The position numbers and the translations under genes are program-made. Of a DNA stretch of 64,000 nucleotides, positions 1 to 9,488 are shown one piece after another. Source of the stretch: Gemmatimonadaceae bacterium (GTDB lineage Bacteria; Gemmatimonadota; Gemmatimonadetes; Gemmatimonadales; Gemmatimonadaceae); the NCBI GenBank assembly GCA_017881685.1, contig JADGQR010000292.1, positions 1-64,000 of the forward strand, written 5' to 3'. Each line of letters begins with the position of its first letter. Positions within the stretch are counted from its first letter, which is position 1. The notes under the pieces are model-generated. The model searched no databases. It was given only the letters and a program-made list of their open reading frames with translations, and was not told the origin of the DNA.

Positions 1-55
1 ACGTAGAGCAATCTATTCCAAGCGCAGCGATCCTCATCGCCCGTGAGGCTTGATC
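1..55 (+). rRNA. 3' end of 23S rRNA (partial, cut by window start)
   Basis: Sequence ends ...gcgatcctcatcgcccgtgaggcttgatc, resembling the conserved 23S 3' terminus; a 5S gene follows ~170 nt downstream on the same strand. Confidence 0.55.
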
Positions 56-224
56 TTCTTTTTCATTGCAATGGCTTAAATGCCAAAGCAATCCGAACAA
101 ATGCAATCGCAGTCTAACCTGTTGATTTAAGAGTCACACGATCACTACTACAATTCCGTCTGTCATTCCTTCACCGGAATGACATCCAAGCGATAAATCG
201 CTGGCCAAAACCAGCGCACATATC

Positions 225-340
<116 letters not shown>

Positions 341-348
341 ACCTCATT

Positions 349-386
349 AAGAGGCGCCACACTTCACAGTGTGGCGCCTCTTTTTG
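349..386 (+). terminator. Rho-independent terminator of the rRNA operon
   Basis: aagaggcgccacac-ttca-cagtgtggcgcctctttttg: GC-rich perfect stem followed by a T run, immediately after 5S. Confidence 0.9.
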
Positions 387-391
387 TTTCT

Positions 392-571
392 GTCGATTGC
401 GTATCCCGGACTAACTGCCATCGACGATCGACGACTAAGTGAGGACCGACGACAACGGCGGGGTCCGAAATTAGTCCGCATTGCCTCGGTACTTCCGCCT
501 TCTCGCCGTTGTCCGTGATCTTCAATCAGCCCGCGATTGTCGATGCCGTTGGTTCGGGATACGCAATCGAC
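392..571. repeat. Long imperfect inverted repeat (arms 392-460 and 504-571)
   Basis: gtcgattgcgtatcccg (392-408) is the exact reverse complement of 555-571. Extending inward gives about 54 of 68 aligned positions matching with one gap (hand alignment), ending in acaacggcg (452-460)/cgccgttgt (504-512). Confidence 0.75.
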
Positions 572-596
572 GTCGAGCCTGCTACATTTGCCCCCG

Positions 597-1844
597 ATGA
601 ATCGCTCAGTCGCGCTCGTGCGCCGAATCACCCTCAGAGTGGCACGAGCTCTACGCGACGCGTGGATTATCGTCGGTGTCTCGCTGGCTCTCTTCATCTG
701 CATCGAGCTCGCCTACCGCGCCCAAAGCTCCGTCAGACATCAGCTCGCTGTCCGCGCCGCCAGCCACCGCCCGCCGCCGCCCCACAACCTGTTCGAAAAC
801 ACCACCTGGTGACAAGACTACTGGGTCGATCACATCCGCGAATCGCACGTCCAGTGGGGCCCGTACGTCTACCTCAGAAATCCGACCTTCTCAGGGAAGC
901 TCATTACGGTCGATAGTCTCGGCCACCGGATAACACCTGTAACACCGGCCGCATCGACTGCCGCCCGCCCACTCCGAATCTTCTTCTTCGGAGGATCCAC
1001 GATCTACGGCTGGTTTCAGCGGAACGACCACACCATTCCCGCCGAAGCATCGAGCCGGCTCCAGACATTGCTCGGCGACAAAGCCCGCGTCGAGCCAACA
1101 AACTTCGGAGTGCCTGGACGAGTCTTCACACAGGAAATCATCGAGCTCATTCTCCAGCTGCGATCGGGGGCGCGTCCGGATGTCGTCGTCTTTTACGATG
1201 GCATCAATGACGTCGTCGCCACCGTTCAGAACGGCAGACCTGGATTTCCGCAAAACGAGTTCAATCGCCTCGATGATTTCAGACGCGGAAGGGAAATAGT
1301 CGCAAACGAGGATCCCGGGTTCGCGAACGACTTGAAGTGGACTTCGCGCATTCTGCAGATCGTGGCGGACCGCGTCCAGTTCGTTCGCAGCATCAAGAAT
1401 CACTTTTTCCATGAGCCACCGGAGACATTCATCTCCGCCGACTCCGCCGCGCGAAGCATCGCCAGAACGTACGTGGCTAGCACGCGCGTCGTCGAAGGAC
1501 TAGCAAGGGAATACGGGTTCCAGACCGTCTACATCTGGCAGCCAGCTCTCCTGGCGATGAGGAAGCCGCTCACGGAGAGAGAGAAGTGGACCATCAGTAC
1601 CGACGGACCGCGGCCTATCGTTGCGCGGATTCGTGACGTGCATGTCGCTATACCGCCGCTGATAGATGATGCCATGCGTCCGATCGTAGGCGATCGGTTC
1701 ATCGACCAGTCGGACCTTTTCAGAAGCGACTCGCTCGACGTGTACGAGGATTTGTTCGGTCACACCTACGAGAGGGCCAACCTTCCAATCGTGGAATCGA
1801 TGATGCCGGCTCTATCTGCCGCCGCTTTGCGCGCTCTTCATTAG
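597..1844 (+). pseudogene. SGNH/GDSL-type hydrolase with N-terminal membrane anchor, interrupted by an in-frame TGA at 810-812
   Basis: ATG at 597 gives MNRSVALVRRITLRVARALRDAWIIVGVSLALFICIELAYRAQ...LFENTTW*. The same frame continues QDYWVDHIRESHVQWGPYVYLRNPTF...RIFFFGGSTIYGW...FGVPGRVFTQEI...PDVVVFYDGINDV... to 1844. Confidence 0.7.
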
Positions 1845-1863
1845 ATAGCGATTAACTTGCATC

Positions 1864-2745
1864 ATGACCAAAGCCGGTATAGTCACTGTGGCGGGCGCGC
1901 CCAACGCTGGAAAATCAACACTGCTGAATCGGATCATCGGGCAGAAGCTCGCGATCACGAGTCAGAAGCCGCAGTCCACGCGCGACCGCGTAGTCGGAAT
2001 TCACACCACCGGCGACATGCAGATGATAATCTTCGACACGCCTGGTCTCCTCGAGCCAAAGTACGCATTGCAGGAATCGATGCGCTCGACGTCGCTCCGC
2101 GCACTCTCTGACGCGGACGTCATCGTCTACCTCGCTGACGCGACGAACGGATCTCCTGTACCGCTCATTGAAGCAGCCGGTCTCGAGCACGCGCCCAGAG
2201 CACCGATCATCACAGTGCTGAACAAGAGTGACCAGCTCAATCCGAATCGTCGCGCCGAGCTTGAGGCGGCCAACCCGGATGCTGTTCTCGTATCGGCGAT
2301 GACTGGCGACTCGGTCGACACGCTGATGACGAAGCTCGAGGCTGCGCTTCCCGAGGGGCCGTTCCTCTATCCCGACGATGACGTCAGCACGCAATCGGTT
2401 CGCTTCTTCGTGTCGGAGATGATTCGCGAGACCGTACTCGAGCAGCTGCACGACGAAGTGCCGTACAGCGTCGCAGTCGGCATCGAGGAGTTCCGCGAAG
2501 GCCGCTCTCCGTTGTACATTCGTGCTGTCATCTACGTCGAGCGCGACAGCCAGAAGCGGATCGTCATCGGCTCCGGTGGAGCGCGAATTCGCGAAGTGGG
2601 ACAGGCGTCGCGAAAGAAGATCGAAGCCTTCGTTGGCGAGACTGTCTACCTGGATCTCTGGGTCAAGGTCGCTCCCAACTGGCGACGCAGTACTTCGGCG
2701 CTCGAGCGGTTTGGATATCACATCGGAAAGGATCAGCGAGCATGA
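1864..2745 (+). CDS. era: GTPase Era
   Basis: G1 motif [30 protein letters not shown]-terminal KH domain ([24 protein letters not shown]). Confidence 0.96.
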   Translation: MTKAGIVTVAGAPNAGKSTLLNRIIGQKLAITSQKPQSTRDRVVGIHTTGDMQMIIFDTPGLLEPKYALQESMRSTSLRALSDADVIVYLADATNGSPVPLIEAAGLEHAPRAPIITVLNKSDQLNPNRRAELEAANPDAVLVSAMTGDSVDTLMTKLEAALPEGPFLYPDDDVSTQSVRFFVSEMIRETVLEQLHDEVPYSVAVGIEEFREGRSPLYIRAVIYVERDSQKRIVIGSGGARIREVGQASRKKIEAFVGETVYLDLWVKVAPNWRRSTSALERFGYHIGKDQRA

Positions 2746-2909
2746 GCCTCGATTCACAGCTGCTGGAAATTCTCGTCTGCCCGAAGTGCAAGGGCGAGCT
2801 CGAATACCGTGAAGCGGAGTCGAGCCTCATCTGTCACGCATGCTCGCTTCGCTATCCGGTCCGCGACGACATTCCGATCATGCTGATCGACGAGGCGACC
2901 CCGCTTTAG
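2742..2909 (+). CDS. Trm112/UPF0434 family zinc-ribbon protein
   Basis: 55-aa [58 protein letters not shown], starting in an ATGA overlap with era; below the ORF-track size cut-off. Confidence 0.9.
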   Translation: MSLDSQLLEILVCPKCKGELEYREAESSLICHACSLRYPVRDDIPIMLIDEATPL

Positions 2910-2910
2910 C

Positions 2911-3903
2911 GTGCGCTTCAACCTGCTCTTGCGATGGCGAACCTGGGCCTTCGCCTGTGCCGTCGCCCTGAGCGGAGCAATCTCACAACGCGCCGCAGCG
3001 CAAACCGCGACGTCCAACGGCGCTCTCTTTCTTCTGCTCCCTGTGGGTGCCGAAACAGTCGGCATCGGCGAAGCTGCGGTTGCCGAGCGGCTTGGCAGCG
3101 AATCGATATGGTCGAATCCGGCCGGAATTGCGCGTCAGGAAACCCGTGAAGCTGCGATCCATCATTCCGAAACGATTGCTGCGCGCGGCGACGTCATCAG
3201 TATCGTGGTTCCGGAAAAAAGGATCGGAACGTTTGCCCTGTCGTTCAACCTCCTCGACTTCGGCAATCAGCAGATAACAGATCCCGGCGGAACGCCGATC
3301 GGCGTGGTCTTGCCCAGGAATATTCTGATCGCGGCGACGTACGGCGCGGCAATCGGACGGCGGCTGAGTCTCGGTTTCACATACAAGCTGCTTCAATATC
3401 GAGTCGACTGTTCCGGACAATGCGCGAACGTCTCTACGTTCAGCGCCTCGTCGAGCGCTGTCGACTTCGGCGCGCAGTACGACATTCCCGGAGACAGCTC
3501 GCTTCGCATCGGCGCCGCCGTCAGGAACATCGGCAGCAAGCTGCAGGTGAATGACGGAGAAAATGCCGATCCACTGCCGACACGAATTGAAGTCGGCATG
3601 TCCTATGGACTGAGCGTCATCAAACAGTATGTCTCAGACATCGACGCGCGCGTTGCCGGCGACATAATCGCTACCAGATCGGCGGATCATCCGTCGGCAC
3701 GCTTCGGTACCGATGTGACCTATCAGAACACTGTTCATCTGCGCGGCGGCTACATCATCAATGACCCTGATGGAGCGAAGGCCGCTGTTGGATTTGGTCT
3801 TGCAACGGGCCGCCTCACCTTCGACATCGCGCGCACGTTCGGCGGATTGTCGGAGGATGCTGGGAAGACTCCGGCTTACGTGTCGTTGCGGTTCAGCTTT
3901 TGA
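2911..3903 (+). CDS. PorV/PorQ-type outer-membrane beta-barrel protein
   Basis: Signal peptide, then GALFLLLPVGAETVGIGEAAVAERLGSESIWSNPAGIA, characteristic of the PorV/PorQ family; terminal aromatic YVSLRFSF. Confidence 0.75.
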   Translation: MRFNLLLRWRTWAFACAVALSGAISQRAAAQTATSNGALFLLLPVGAETVGIGEAAVAERLGSESIWSNPAGIARQETREAAIHHSETIAARGDVISIVVPEKRIGTFALSFNLLDFGNQQITDPGGTPIGVVLPRNILIAATYGAAIGRRLSLGFTYKLLQYRVDCSGQCANVSTFSASSSAVDFGAQYDIPGDSSLRIGAAVRNIGSKLQVNDGENADPLPTRIEVGMSYGLSVIKQYVSDIDARVAGDIIATRSADHPSARFGTDVTYQNTVHLRGGYIINDPDGAKAAVGFGLATGRLTFDIARTFGGLSEDAGKTPAYVSLRFSF

Positions 3904-3921
3904 GAAATCGGGTTTGATCGC

Positions 3922-4974
3922 GTGAAATATCTTTCCGCGCTTCTGATCTTTGTGCCTGCGGCGATCATCGCGGAGCTGACGCACGCTTCGCCGATCGTGA
4001 TTTTCATTCTGAGCGCGCTGGCCATCGTGCCGCTTTCCGGTATCCTCGGGCAGGCCACAGAAGAGCTCGCGGGACACACCGGGCCGACCGCCGGCGGACT
4101 CATCAACGCAACCCTCGGAAATTTCGCCGAGCTGGTCATTGCGGGTTTTGCGTTGCGCGCGGGACTCATCGACCTCGTGAAAGCATCGATCACCGGATCC
4201 GTCCTCGGCAACCTGCTTCTGGTGCTCGGCGCTGCTCAGCTGGCTGGCGGAATCAAGTACAAGACTCAGAAGATCAATCCCAACCTCGCCGGGATGAGCT
4301 CGACGCTTCTTGTCGTGGCCGTGCTCGGGCTCGTGATGCCGGCGGTTTTTCACGCTGTGCATCCGGATCCCCTTCGCCGTGCGACAGTGGAGATGTCGGT
4401 CGGCGTCGCACTGTTTCTGATTCTCGGGTATGTGTTGTCGCTCGTGTATTCGATGGGCACTCACAAGGCTATCTTCTGTGAAGGCGGCGACGTATCGAGT
4501 CACGAATCGCCACCGACGTGGTCACTGAAGAAGGCAATCGTCACACTCGCGGTTGCCGCTGCTACGATCGGCGTGCTTTCGGAATTCCTCGTCGGCTCTA
4601 CGGAGGAAGCAGTGAAGGCGCTCGGTCTGTCTCAGATATTTGTTGGACTTATCCTGATTCCGATCATCGGAAACGCAGCGGAGCACAGCTCGGCCGTGAT
4701 GATGGCGTTGAAGAACCGAATGGATCTGGCAGTTTCGATTTCCGTCGGTTCCGCGATTCAGGTCTCCCTGCTCGTTGCGCCGATCCTGGTTCTGCTTGGG
4801 GTTATACTCGGGAAGCCGATGGATCTTTCGTTTACGCTGATGGAAGTTGCGAGCGTTGCGGTGGCGGTAGGCATTGCGTCCTCTGTCATGCAGGATTCCG
4901 AGTCGAACTGGCTCGAAGGGGCATTCCTGCTCATCGCCTATGCAGTGATGGGCATAGCATTTTTCTTTTACTGA
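3922..4974 (+). CDS. cax: Calcium/proton exchanger (CaCA family, Cax type)
   Basis: Two repeats containing GLINATLGNFAELVIA and IPIIGNAAEHSSAV, multiple TM segments. Confidence 0.9.
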   Translation: MKYLSALLIFVPAAIIAELTHASPIVIFILSALAIVPLSGILGQATEELAGHTGPTAGGLINATLGNFAELVIAGFALRAGLIDLVKASITGSVLGNLLLVLGAAQLAGGIKYKTQKINPNLAGMSSTLLVVAVLGLVMPAVFHAVHPDPLRRATVEMSVGVALFLILGYVLSLVYSMGTHKAIFCEGGDVSSHESPPTWSLKKAIVTLAVAAATIGVLSEFLVGSTEEAVKALGLSQIFVGLILIPIIGNAAEHSSAVMMALKNRMDLAVSISVGSAIQVSLLVAPILVLLGVILGKPMDLSFTLMEVASVAVAVGIASSVMQDSESNWLEGAFLLIAYAVMGIAFFFY

Positions 4975-5011
4975 CCGGTAGAAGATCCTTTAACCAGGCA
5001 GCGCCAATCCG

Positions 5012-6013
5012 ATGAGTCGAAAAGTCTCACCGCCGGCGACAATCGTTTTCTCACCCGAGGGCTCGCCAATACCGGGAAGCCTGCAGGAGTGGCTTGGCAG
5101 GCAGTCATCACCGGTGATCCGCGTCTCGGTCGCCGATGAGCTGATGGCGATCGCTCTCAGGTCGCGTCCCCGGCTCGTCGTGTTTGACGATCGCGGAGCC
5201 GGAGAGTCGCTGGCGGCGTGCAGGAGACTCAAGACCGACTCCTACACGGGAGTTGTGCCGGCGTTCATGCTGTGCGGCGAAGGCGTCGCAAATGTGAAGT
5301 CTTCGTTCGACGCGGGCGCCGACGAGGCGATAATTCCGGGTCTCGACGACAGCGAGATGATACGGCGGCTCGAGGCAGTGCTGTCGCGATCGCACCGCGA
5401 CCTGGGCGTGCATCCATCGACGCGGCTTCCTGGAGCAGGAGCGATCGAAGCGGAGATAATGCGTCGGCTTAAGCTGCCGGACATGTTCGCGGTTTGCTAC
5501 GCGGATCTCGATCACTTCAAGGAATACAACGACCGCTACAGTTATAATGAAGGCGATCGCGTCATCCGGATTCTCGCGATGCTGCTGCATGACGTGGTGA
5601 AAGGGCTTTGCGGAGAGCGGGCCTTCGTGGGTCACATCGGCGGGGACGATTTCATTTTTATCATTCCTTACGATATGATCGCAGATACCTGCGAAGAGAT
5701 AACTTCCACGTTCGACCTTCTCGTGCCGTATCAGTACTCGGAGATCGATCGCCGCGCAGGCTACTTTTTCGGAAAGGATCGTCGCGGGGTACTCGACAGG
5801 GTTCCATTGATGACACTTTCCATTGGTGTAGTTACCAATGCACAGCGTACCTTTACAGAGCCGCGTCAGGTGAGTCGTCTGGCGACGGAAATGAAGACGT
5901 ACGCAAAGACGCTTGAAGGCTCGGTCTATTCGATCGATCGCCGAACCGATGACAGGCCTCCTGTGTTCGAGGTACCATACCCCGGACTCAACGAGGCTGG
6001 AGAACAGGAATGA
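5012..6013 (+). CDS. Receiver-like plus GGDEF (GGDDF) domain protein
   Basis: N-terminal REC-like segment; FAVCYADLDHFKEYNDRYSYNEGDRVIRILA and VGHIGGDDFIFI are diguanylate-cyclase-family signatures. Confidence 0.8.
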   Translation: MSRKVSPPATIVFSPEGSPIPGSLQEWLGRQSSPVIRVSVADELMAIALRSRPRLVVFDDRGAGESLAACRRLKTDSYTGVVPAFMLCGEGVANVKSSFDAGADEAIIPGLDDSEMIRRLEAVLSRSHRDLGVHPSTRLPGAGAIEAEIMRRLKLPDMFAVCYADLDHFKEYNDRYSYNEGDRVIRILAMLLHDVVKGLCGERAFVGHIGGDDFIFIIPYDMIADTCEEITSTFDLLVPYQYSEIDRRAGYFFGKDRRGVLDRVPLMTLSIGVVTNAQRTFTEPRQVSRLATEMKTYAKTLEGSVYSIDRRTDDRPPVFEVPYPGLNEAGEQE

Positions 6014-6855
6014 ACGTCAGCTGTCCCGAGTGCTCGACCGTTTATCGCGTCGATCCCGCCAAGGTTCCTCAGGCTGGGGTACGAGCTCGCTGCTCGACCT
6101 GCAATGGGGTGATTCCCATCGGAGTTGGTTCCGATGTGCCGCGAAGAGTGACCCCGTCTGATCCAATTGGCGAAGCGTTCGCTGCCCGTCCTCAGCCGCC
6201 GGCCCCGTTCATTCCACCTGGATCTCCAGGATCGCTTCAGCCGGCTCGGAGACCCACGCCAGCGGCAGCGCCTGCTCCACGGATTCCGACCCCGCCGCCA
6301 CAGCCGCGGGTTCCGACTCCGCAGCCACAATCCAGGATTCCGACTCCACCAGCCGTGCCGAGAACGCCGACCCCCGCCTACGCGACACCTGCGCTCGGCG
6401 CCTCGCTTCCGCCGCTGCAGCCGACACCGCGAACTCCTTGGCAGGCGGTGACTCCGCCGTCTCCGACTCCGGCCTTGGCACCAGTTGCTCCGGTTTCGGT
6501 GCCTTCAGTTACGCCGCCGTCTCCAACTCCGTCTGCGGCCGCGCCGTCAGCGGCGGCTACGTCAGCTCCGCCAGCTCCCGGGGAACGCCGCCCGATCAAT
6601 CCATTCCTGGCCCGCGACCCTGGACTTCGCGCGAAGAGGCTCGCTCGCGCACTCGTATCGGACATGGTTGCGTATTATCCTGCTAAGCACTCCGAAGGCC
6701 TGGAAAAAGGGAACCTCAAGGAGCTCTTCAGGGACGAGATCAAGAAGAGCTACGACGAGTATGTCGCCCAGGTCGGAGCTGACTATGCCCGCACGACGAC
6801 GCATTTCCAGGAGTCGTTGAACGAGGTTCTCGGTGCCGGCAAGAAAATCTTCTAA
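6010..6855 (+). CDS. Zinc-ribbon (MJ0042-type) protein with long Pro/Thr-rich linker
   Basis: MNVSCPECSTVYRVDPAKVPQAGVRARCSTCNGVIPI, then repetitive RIPTPPPQPRVPTPQPQSRIPTPP linker and a conserved-looking helical C-terminus. Confidence 0.75.
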   Translation: MNVSCPECSTVYRVDPAKVPQAGVRARCSTCNGVIPIGVGSDVPRRVTPSDPIGEAFAARPQPPAPFIPPGSPGSLQPARRPTPAAAPAPRIPTPPPQPRVPTPQPQSRIPTPPAVPRTPTPAYATPALGASLPPLQPTPRTPWQAVTPPSPTPALAPVAPVSVPSVTPPSPTPSAAAPSAAATSAPPAPGERRPINPFLARDPGLRAKRLARALVSDMVAYYPAKHSEGLEKGNLKELFRDEIKKSYDEYVAQVGADYARTTTHFQESLNEVLGAGKKIF

Positions 6856-6869
6856 GCGAGCGGAATTGA

Positions 6870-7989
6870 ATGGCGGAGACGAGCGGGGAACGGGGGCGCG
6901 CGCTGGCTGGCGCATCGGCGCGGCTGGCCGAAGTGCGGAGGTATCTTTGACATCGAGGCAAAGCGCGCAGCGCTGACTGCGTTCGAAGCGCGCATGTCCG
7001 AGCCCGACTTCTGGAACAACCAGGAGACGGCGCAATCGGCGGTGCAGGAAGTGAAGGCTCTTCGCGGATGGATCGAGCCGTTTGACCGTTTGACCGCAAG
7101 TCTGAAAAGCGCGCAGGAGCTGGATGAGCTGCTTCGCGACTCGCCGGACACCGAGCTCGAAAAAGAGCTCGACAAGGAAATCGAAACTGTCCAGACGGAT
7201 CTCGACTCTTTCGAGCTCAAGACACTGTTGCGCGGTGAGGACGATTTCCGCGATGCGCAGCTCGAGATAAGCGCTGGCGCCGGCGGAACCGAAGCGCAGG
7301 ACTGGGCCGAGATGATCATGCGGATGTACACCCGGTGGGCCGAGCGCAAGGGATTCGAGATCGAGCTGCTCGACGAGAGTCAGGGCGAAGAGGCAGGAAT
7401 CAAAGGCGCTGTTCTCGAAATTCGCGGGCAGTACGCTTACGGATTTCTGCGGCCTGAGGCCGGAGTTCATCGGCTGGTGAGAATTTCGCCGTTCGATTCG
7501 GCGGCCAGGCGTCACACGAGCTTTGCGTCGGTGTTCGTCTATCCGGTTGTGAACGAAGAGATCAACATCGAGATCCGGGAAGAGGATTTGCGTATTGACG
7601 TCTACCGCGCGTCCGGCGCTGGTGGCCAGCACGTCAACAAGACGAGCTCGGCTGTCCGCATCACGCATATCCCGACGAACACGGTCGTTGCCTCGCAGGC
7701 GCAGCGGTCGCAGTTCAAGAACAAGGCGACGGCGATGCAAATGCTCAAGAACAAGCTTTACCAGGCGGAGATCCAGCGCCGTGAAGAGGAGAAGGCGAAG
7801 CTGGATGCAAACAAGCAGGACGTGAGCTTCGGCAGTCAGATTCGCAGTTACGTGTTTCAACCTTACACGATGGTCAACGACCATCGAACCGACTTGAAGA
7901 TTCCCGACGTACAAAAGGTGATGGACGGCGGAATCGATCCTTTCATTCGGGCGTACCTGAAGCAGGCAAGCAATGGAGATGCTTCTTGA
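6870..7989 (+). CDS. prfB: Peptide chain release factor 2 with programmed +1 frameshift (join 6870..6947, 6949..7989)
   Basis: Short frame MAETSGERGRALAGASARLAEVRRYL ends at TGA 6948-6950 in context cggaggtatctTTGAc. The +1 frame continues DIEAKRAALTAFEARMSEPDFWNNQETAQ. Has the RF2 SPF motif (RISPFDS) and GGQ (SGAGGQHVNKT). Confidence 0.95.
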
Positions 7990-9488
7990 CCGATGATCTG
8001 AACTTCGTGCTGAAGGCACGAAGGGAAAAACTCGAGGCACTGAAGACGGCGGGTGTGAATCCGTTCGCTTATTCGTACGCGCGCGAGCACACCGCTGCCG
8101 AAGCGGTCACTCTGCTCCCGCCATCCGAAGTGCATGGAGAAGGCGAAGGGCCACACGTCGCAGTCGCCGGACGCATCGTTGCGTGGCGCGCGCACGGCAA
8201 GACTGTTTTCGCTCACCTCGCCGATTCGACCGGCCGCATCCAGCTCTATTTCAGAAAGGACCAGCTCGGAGAAGAGAAGTTCAACGTGCTGAGTCACTTC
8301 GATCTCGGCGACATCATCGGCGTTTCGGGTCCGTTGTTTCGCACACGCACGGGCGAGACGACAGTAAGGGCACAGAGCTTCGATCTTCTCGCTAAATCGC
8401 TGAGGCCGCTGCCATTCGGAAAGGAAGAGATCGTCGACGGCGAAACCATTCGCCACTCCGGCTTTGCCGATCCGGAGCAGCGCTATCGTCAGCGCTATGC
8501 GGATCTTGCCGTGCATCCGGAAGTGCGATCGATCTTCCAGGCACGGTCTAAGATGATCACGTCGATCCGTTCGTTTCTCGACGGACTCGATTATCTGGAA
8601 GTTGAGACGCCTGTGCTTCAGCCGCTCTACGGCGGCGCCGCAGCACGGCCTTTCGAGACGCACCACAACGCGCTCGACATGCCCCTCTTCCTTCGCATCG
8701 CCGACGAGCTGTACCTCAAGCGACTGGTCGTCGGAGGATTCGAGAGAGTCTACGAAATCGGGCACGACTTCAGGAATGAGGGAATCGACCGGACACACAA
8801 TCCGGAATTCACGATGCTCGAGTTCTACGAGGCTTACGCCGATTACGAAGTGATGATGGGTCGGGTTGAGAAGCTTCTCGTGAGCGTCGCGGATGCGTTG
8901 CGCGCGGTGCCAGTGATTGGTGAAAAGATTCCATTGCTCGAGCCGCCGTTCAAGCGAATCGAATGGGTACCGTCGCTGAACAGCGCAGCGGGACTCGATG
9001 TGATGGCGCAGGGAGAGAGTGAGCTTCGCGACCTGTCGCGACGAGTCGGCGTTCAGCATCCGGAAGATCTGAGCCGTCCGAAGCTGATCGACGAAATCTT
9101 TCAGGCGCTCGTCGAGTCGACGATCAAGGAGCCTACGTTCGTCGTCGATTATCCTGTCGAGCTGTCGCCACTGGCGAAGCCGAAGCGCGGCAATCCGGCG
9201 CTCACGGAAAGATTCGAGCTGTTCGCAAACGGGAAGGAAATGGCGAACGCATTCAGCGAGCTGAACGATCCGATCGATCAGCGCGCGCGTCTCGAGAGTC
9301 AGGCGACGCTCAAGGCGGCGGGCGATCTGGAGGCGTCAGGAGTCGACGAGGACTATCTGCGCGCGATGGAATACGGCATGCCTCCCATGGGCGGCGTGGG
9401 TATCGGCCTCGATCGGCTGCTGATGTATTTGACTGACACGGTGAATATTCGCGATGTGATACTATTTCCGACGATGCGCCCCGAATGA
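7986..9488 (+). CDS. lysS: Lysyl-tRNA synthetase (class II)
   Basis: Class II motifs: HDFRNEGIDRTHNPEFTMLEFYEAYADY, MPPMGGVGIGLDRLLMYLTD; OB-fold anticodon-binding N-terminus. Confidence 0.96.
   Translation: MTDDLNFVLKARREKLEALKTAGVNPFAYSYAREHTAAEAVTLLPPSEVHGEGEGPHVAVAGRIVAWRAHGKTVFAHLADSTGRIQLYFRKDQLGEEKFNVLSHFDLGDIIGVSGPLFRTRTGETTVRAQSFDLLAKSLRPLPFGKEEIVDGETIRHSGFADPEQRYRQRYADLAVHPEVRSIFQARSKMITSIRSFLDGLDYLEVETPVLQPLYGGAAARPFETHHNALDMPLFLRIADELYLKRLVVGGFERVYEIGHDFRNEGIDRTHNPEFTMLEFYEAYADYEVMMGRVEKLLVSVADALRAVPVIGEKIPLLEPPFKRIEWVPSLNSAAGLDVMAQGESELRDLSRRVGVQHPEDLSRPKLIDEIFQALVESTIKEPTFVVDYPVELSPLAKPKRGNPALTERFELFANGKEMANAFSELNDPIDQRARLESQATLKAAGDLEASGVDEDYLRAMEYGMPPMGGVGIGLDRLLMYLTDTVNIRDVILFPTMRPE

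Noticed and set aside
810-812. Selenocysteine or TGA=Trp recoding in the SGNH gene
   Set aside because: SGNH hydrolases have no known Sec position here, other genes use TGA as a normal stop (many ATGA overlaps), and no SECIS-like hairpin was identified; a nonsense mutation or error is simpler.
2742-2909. Initially an apparent intergenic gap between era and the PorV-like gene
   Set aside because: It is a complete small Trm112-like gene that fell below the ORF-track length threshold, so it is listed as a feature.
6230-6590. CRISPR-like repetitive DNA in the Pro-rich region
   Set aside because: The repeats are short, coding and in frame (Pro/Thr linker), without spacer architecture.
6562-8040. 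492-aa antisense ORF opposite prfB (also 7863-9059, 9539-10738, 18562-19881 and similar)
   Set aside because: Low-complexity Arg/Leu/His-rich translations lying exactly opposite confidently identified genes; typical shadow ORFs from biased codon usage.
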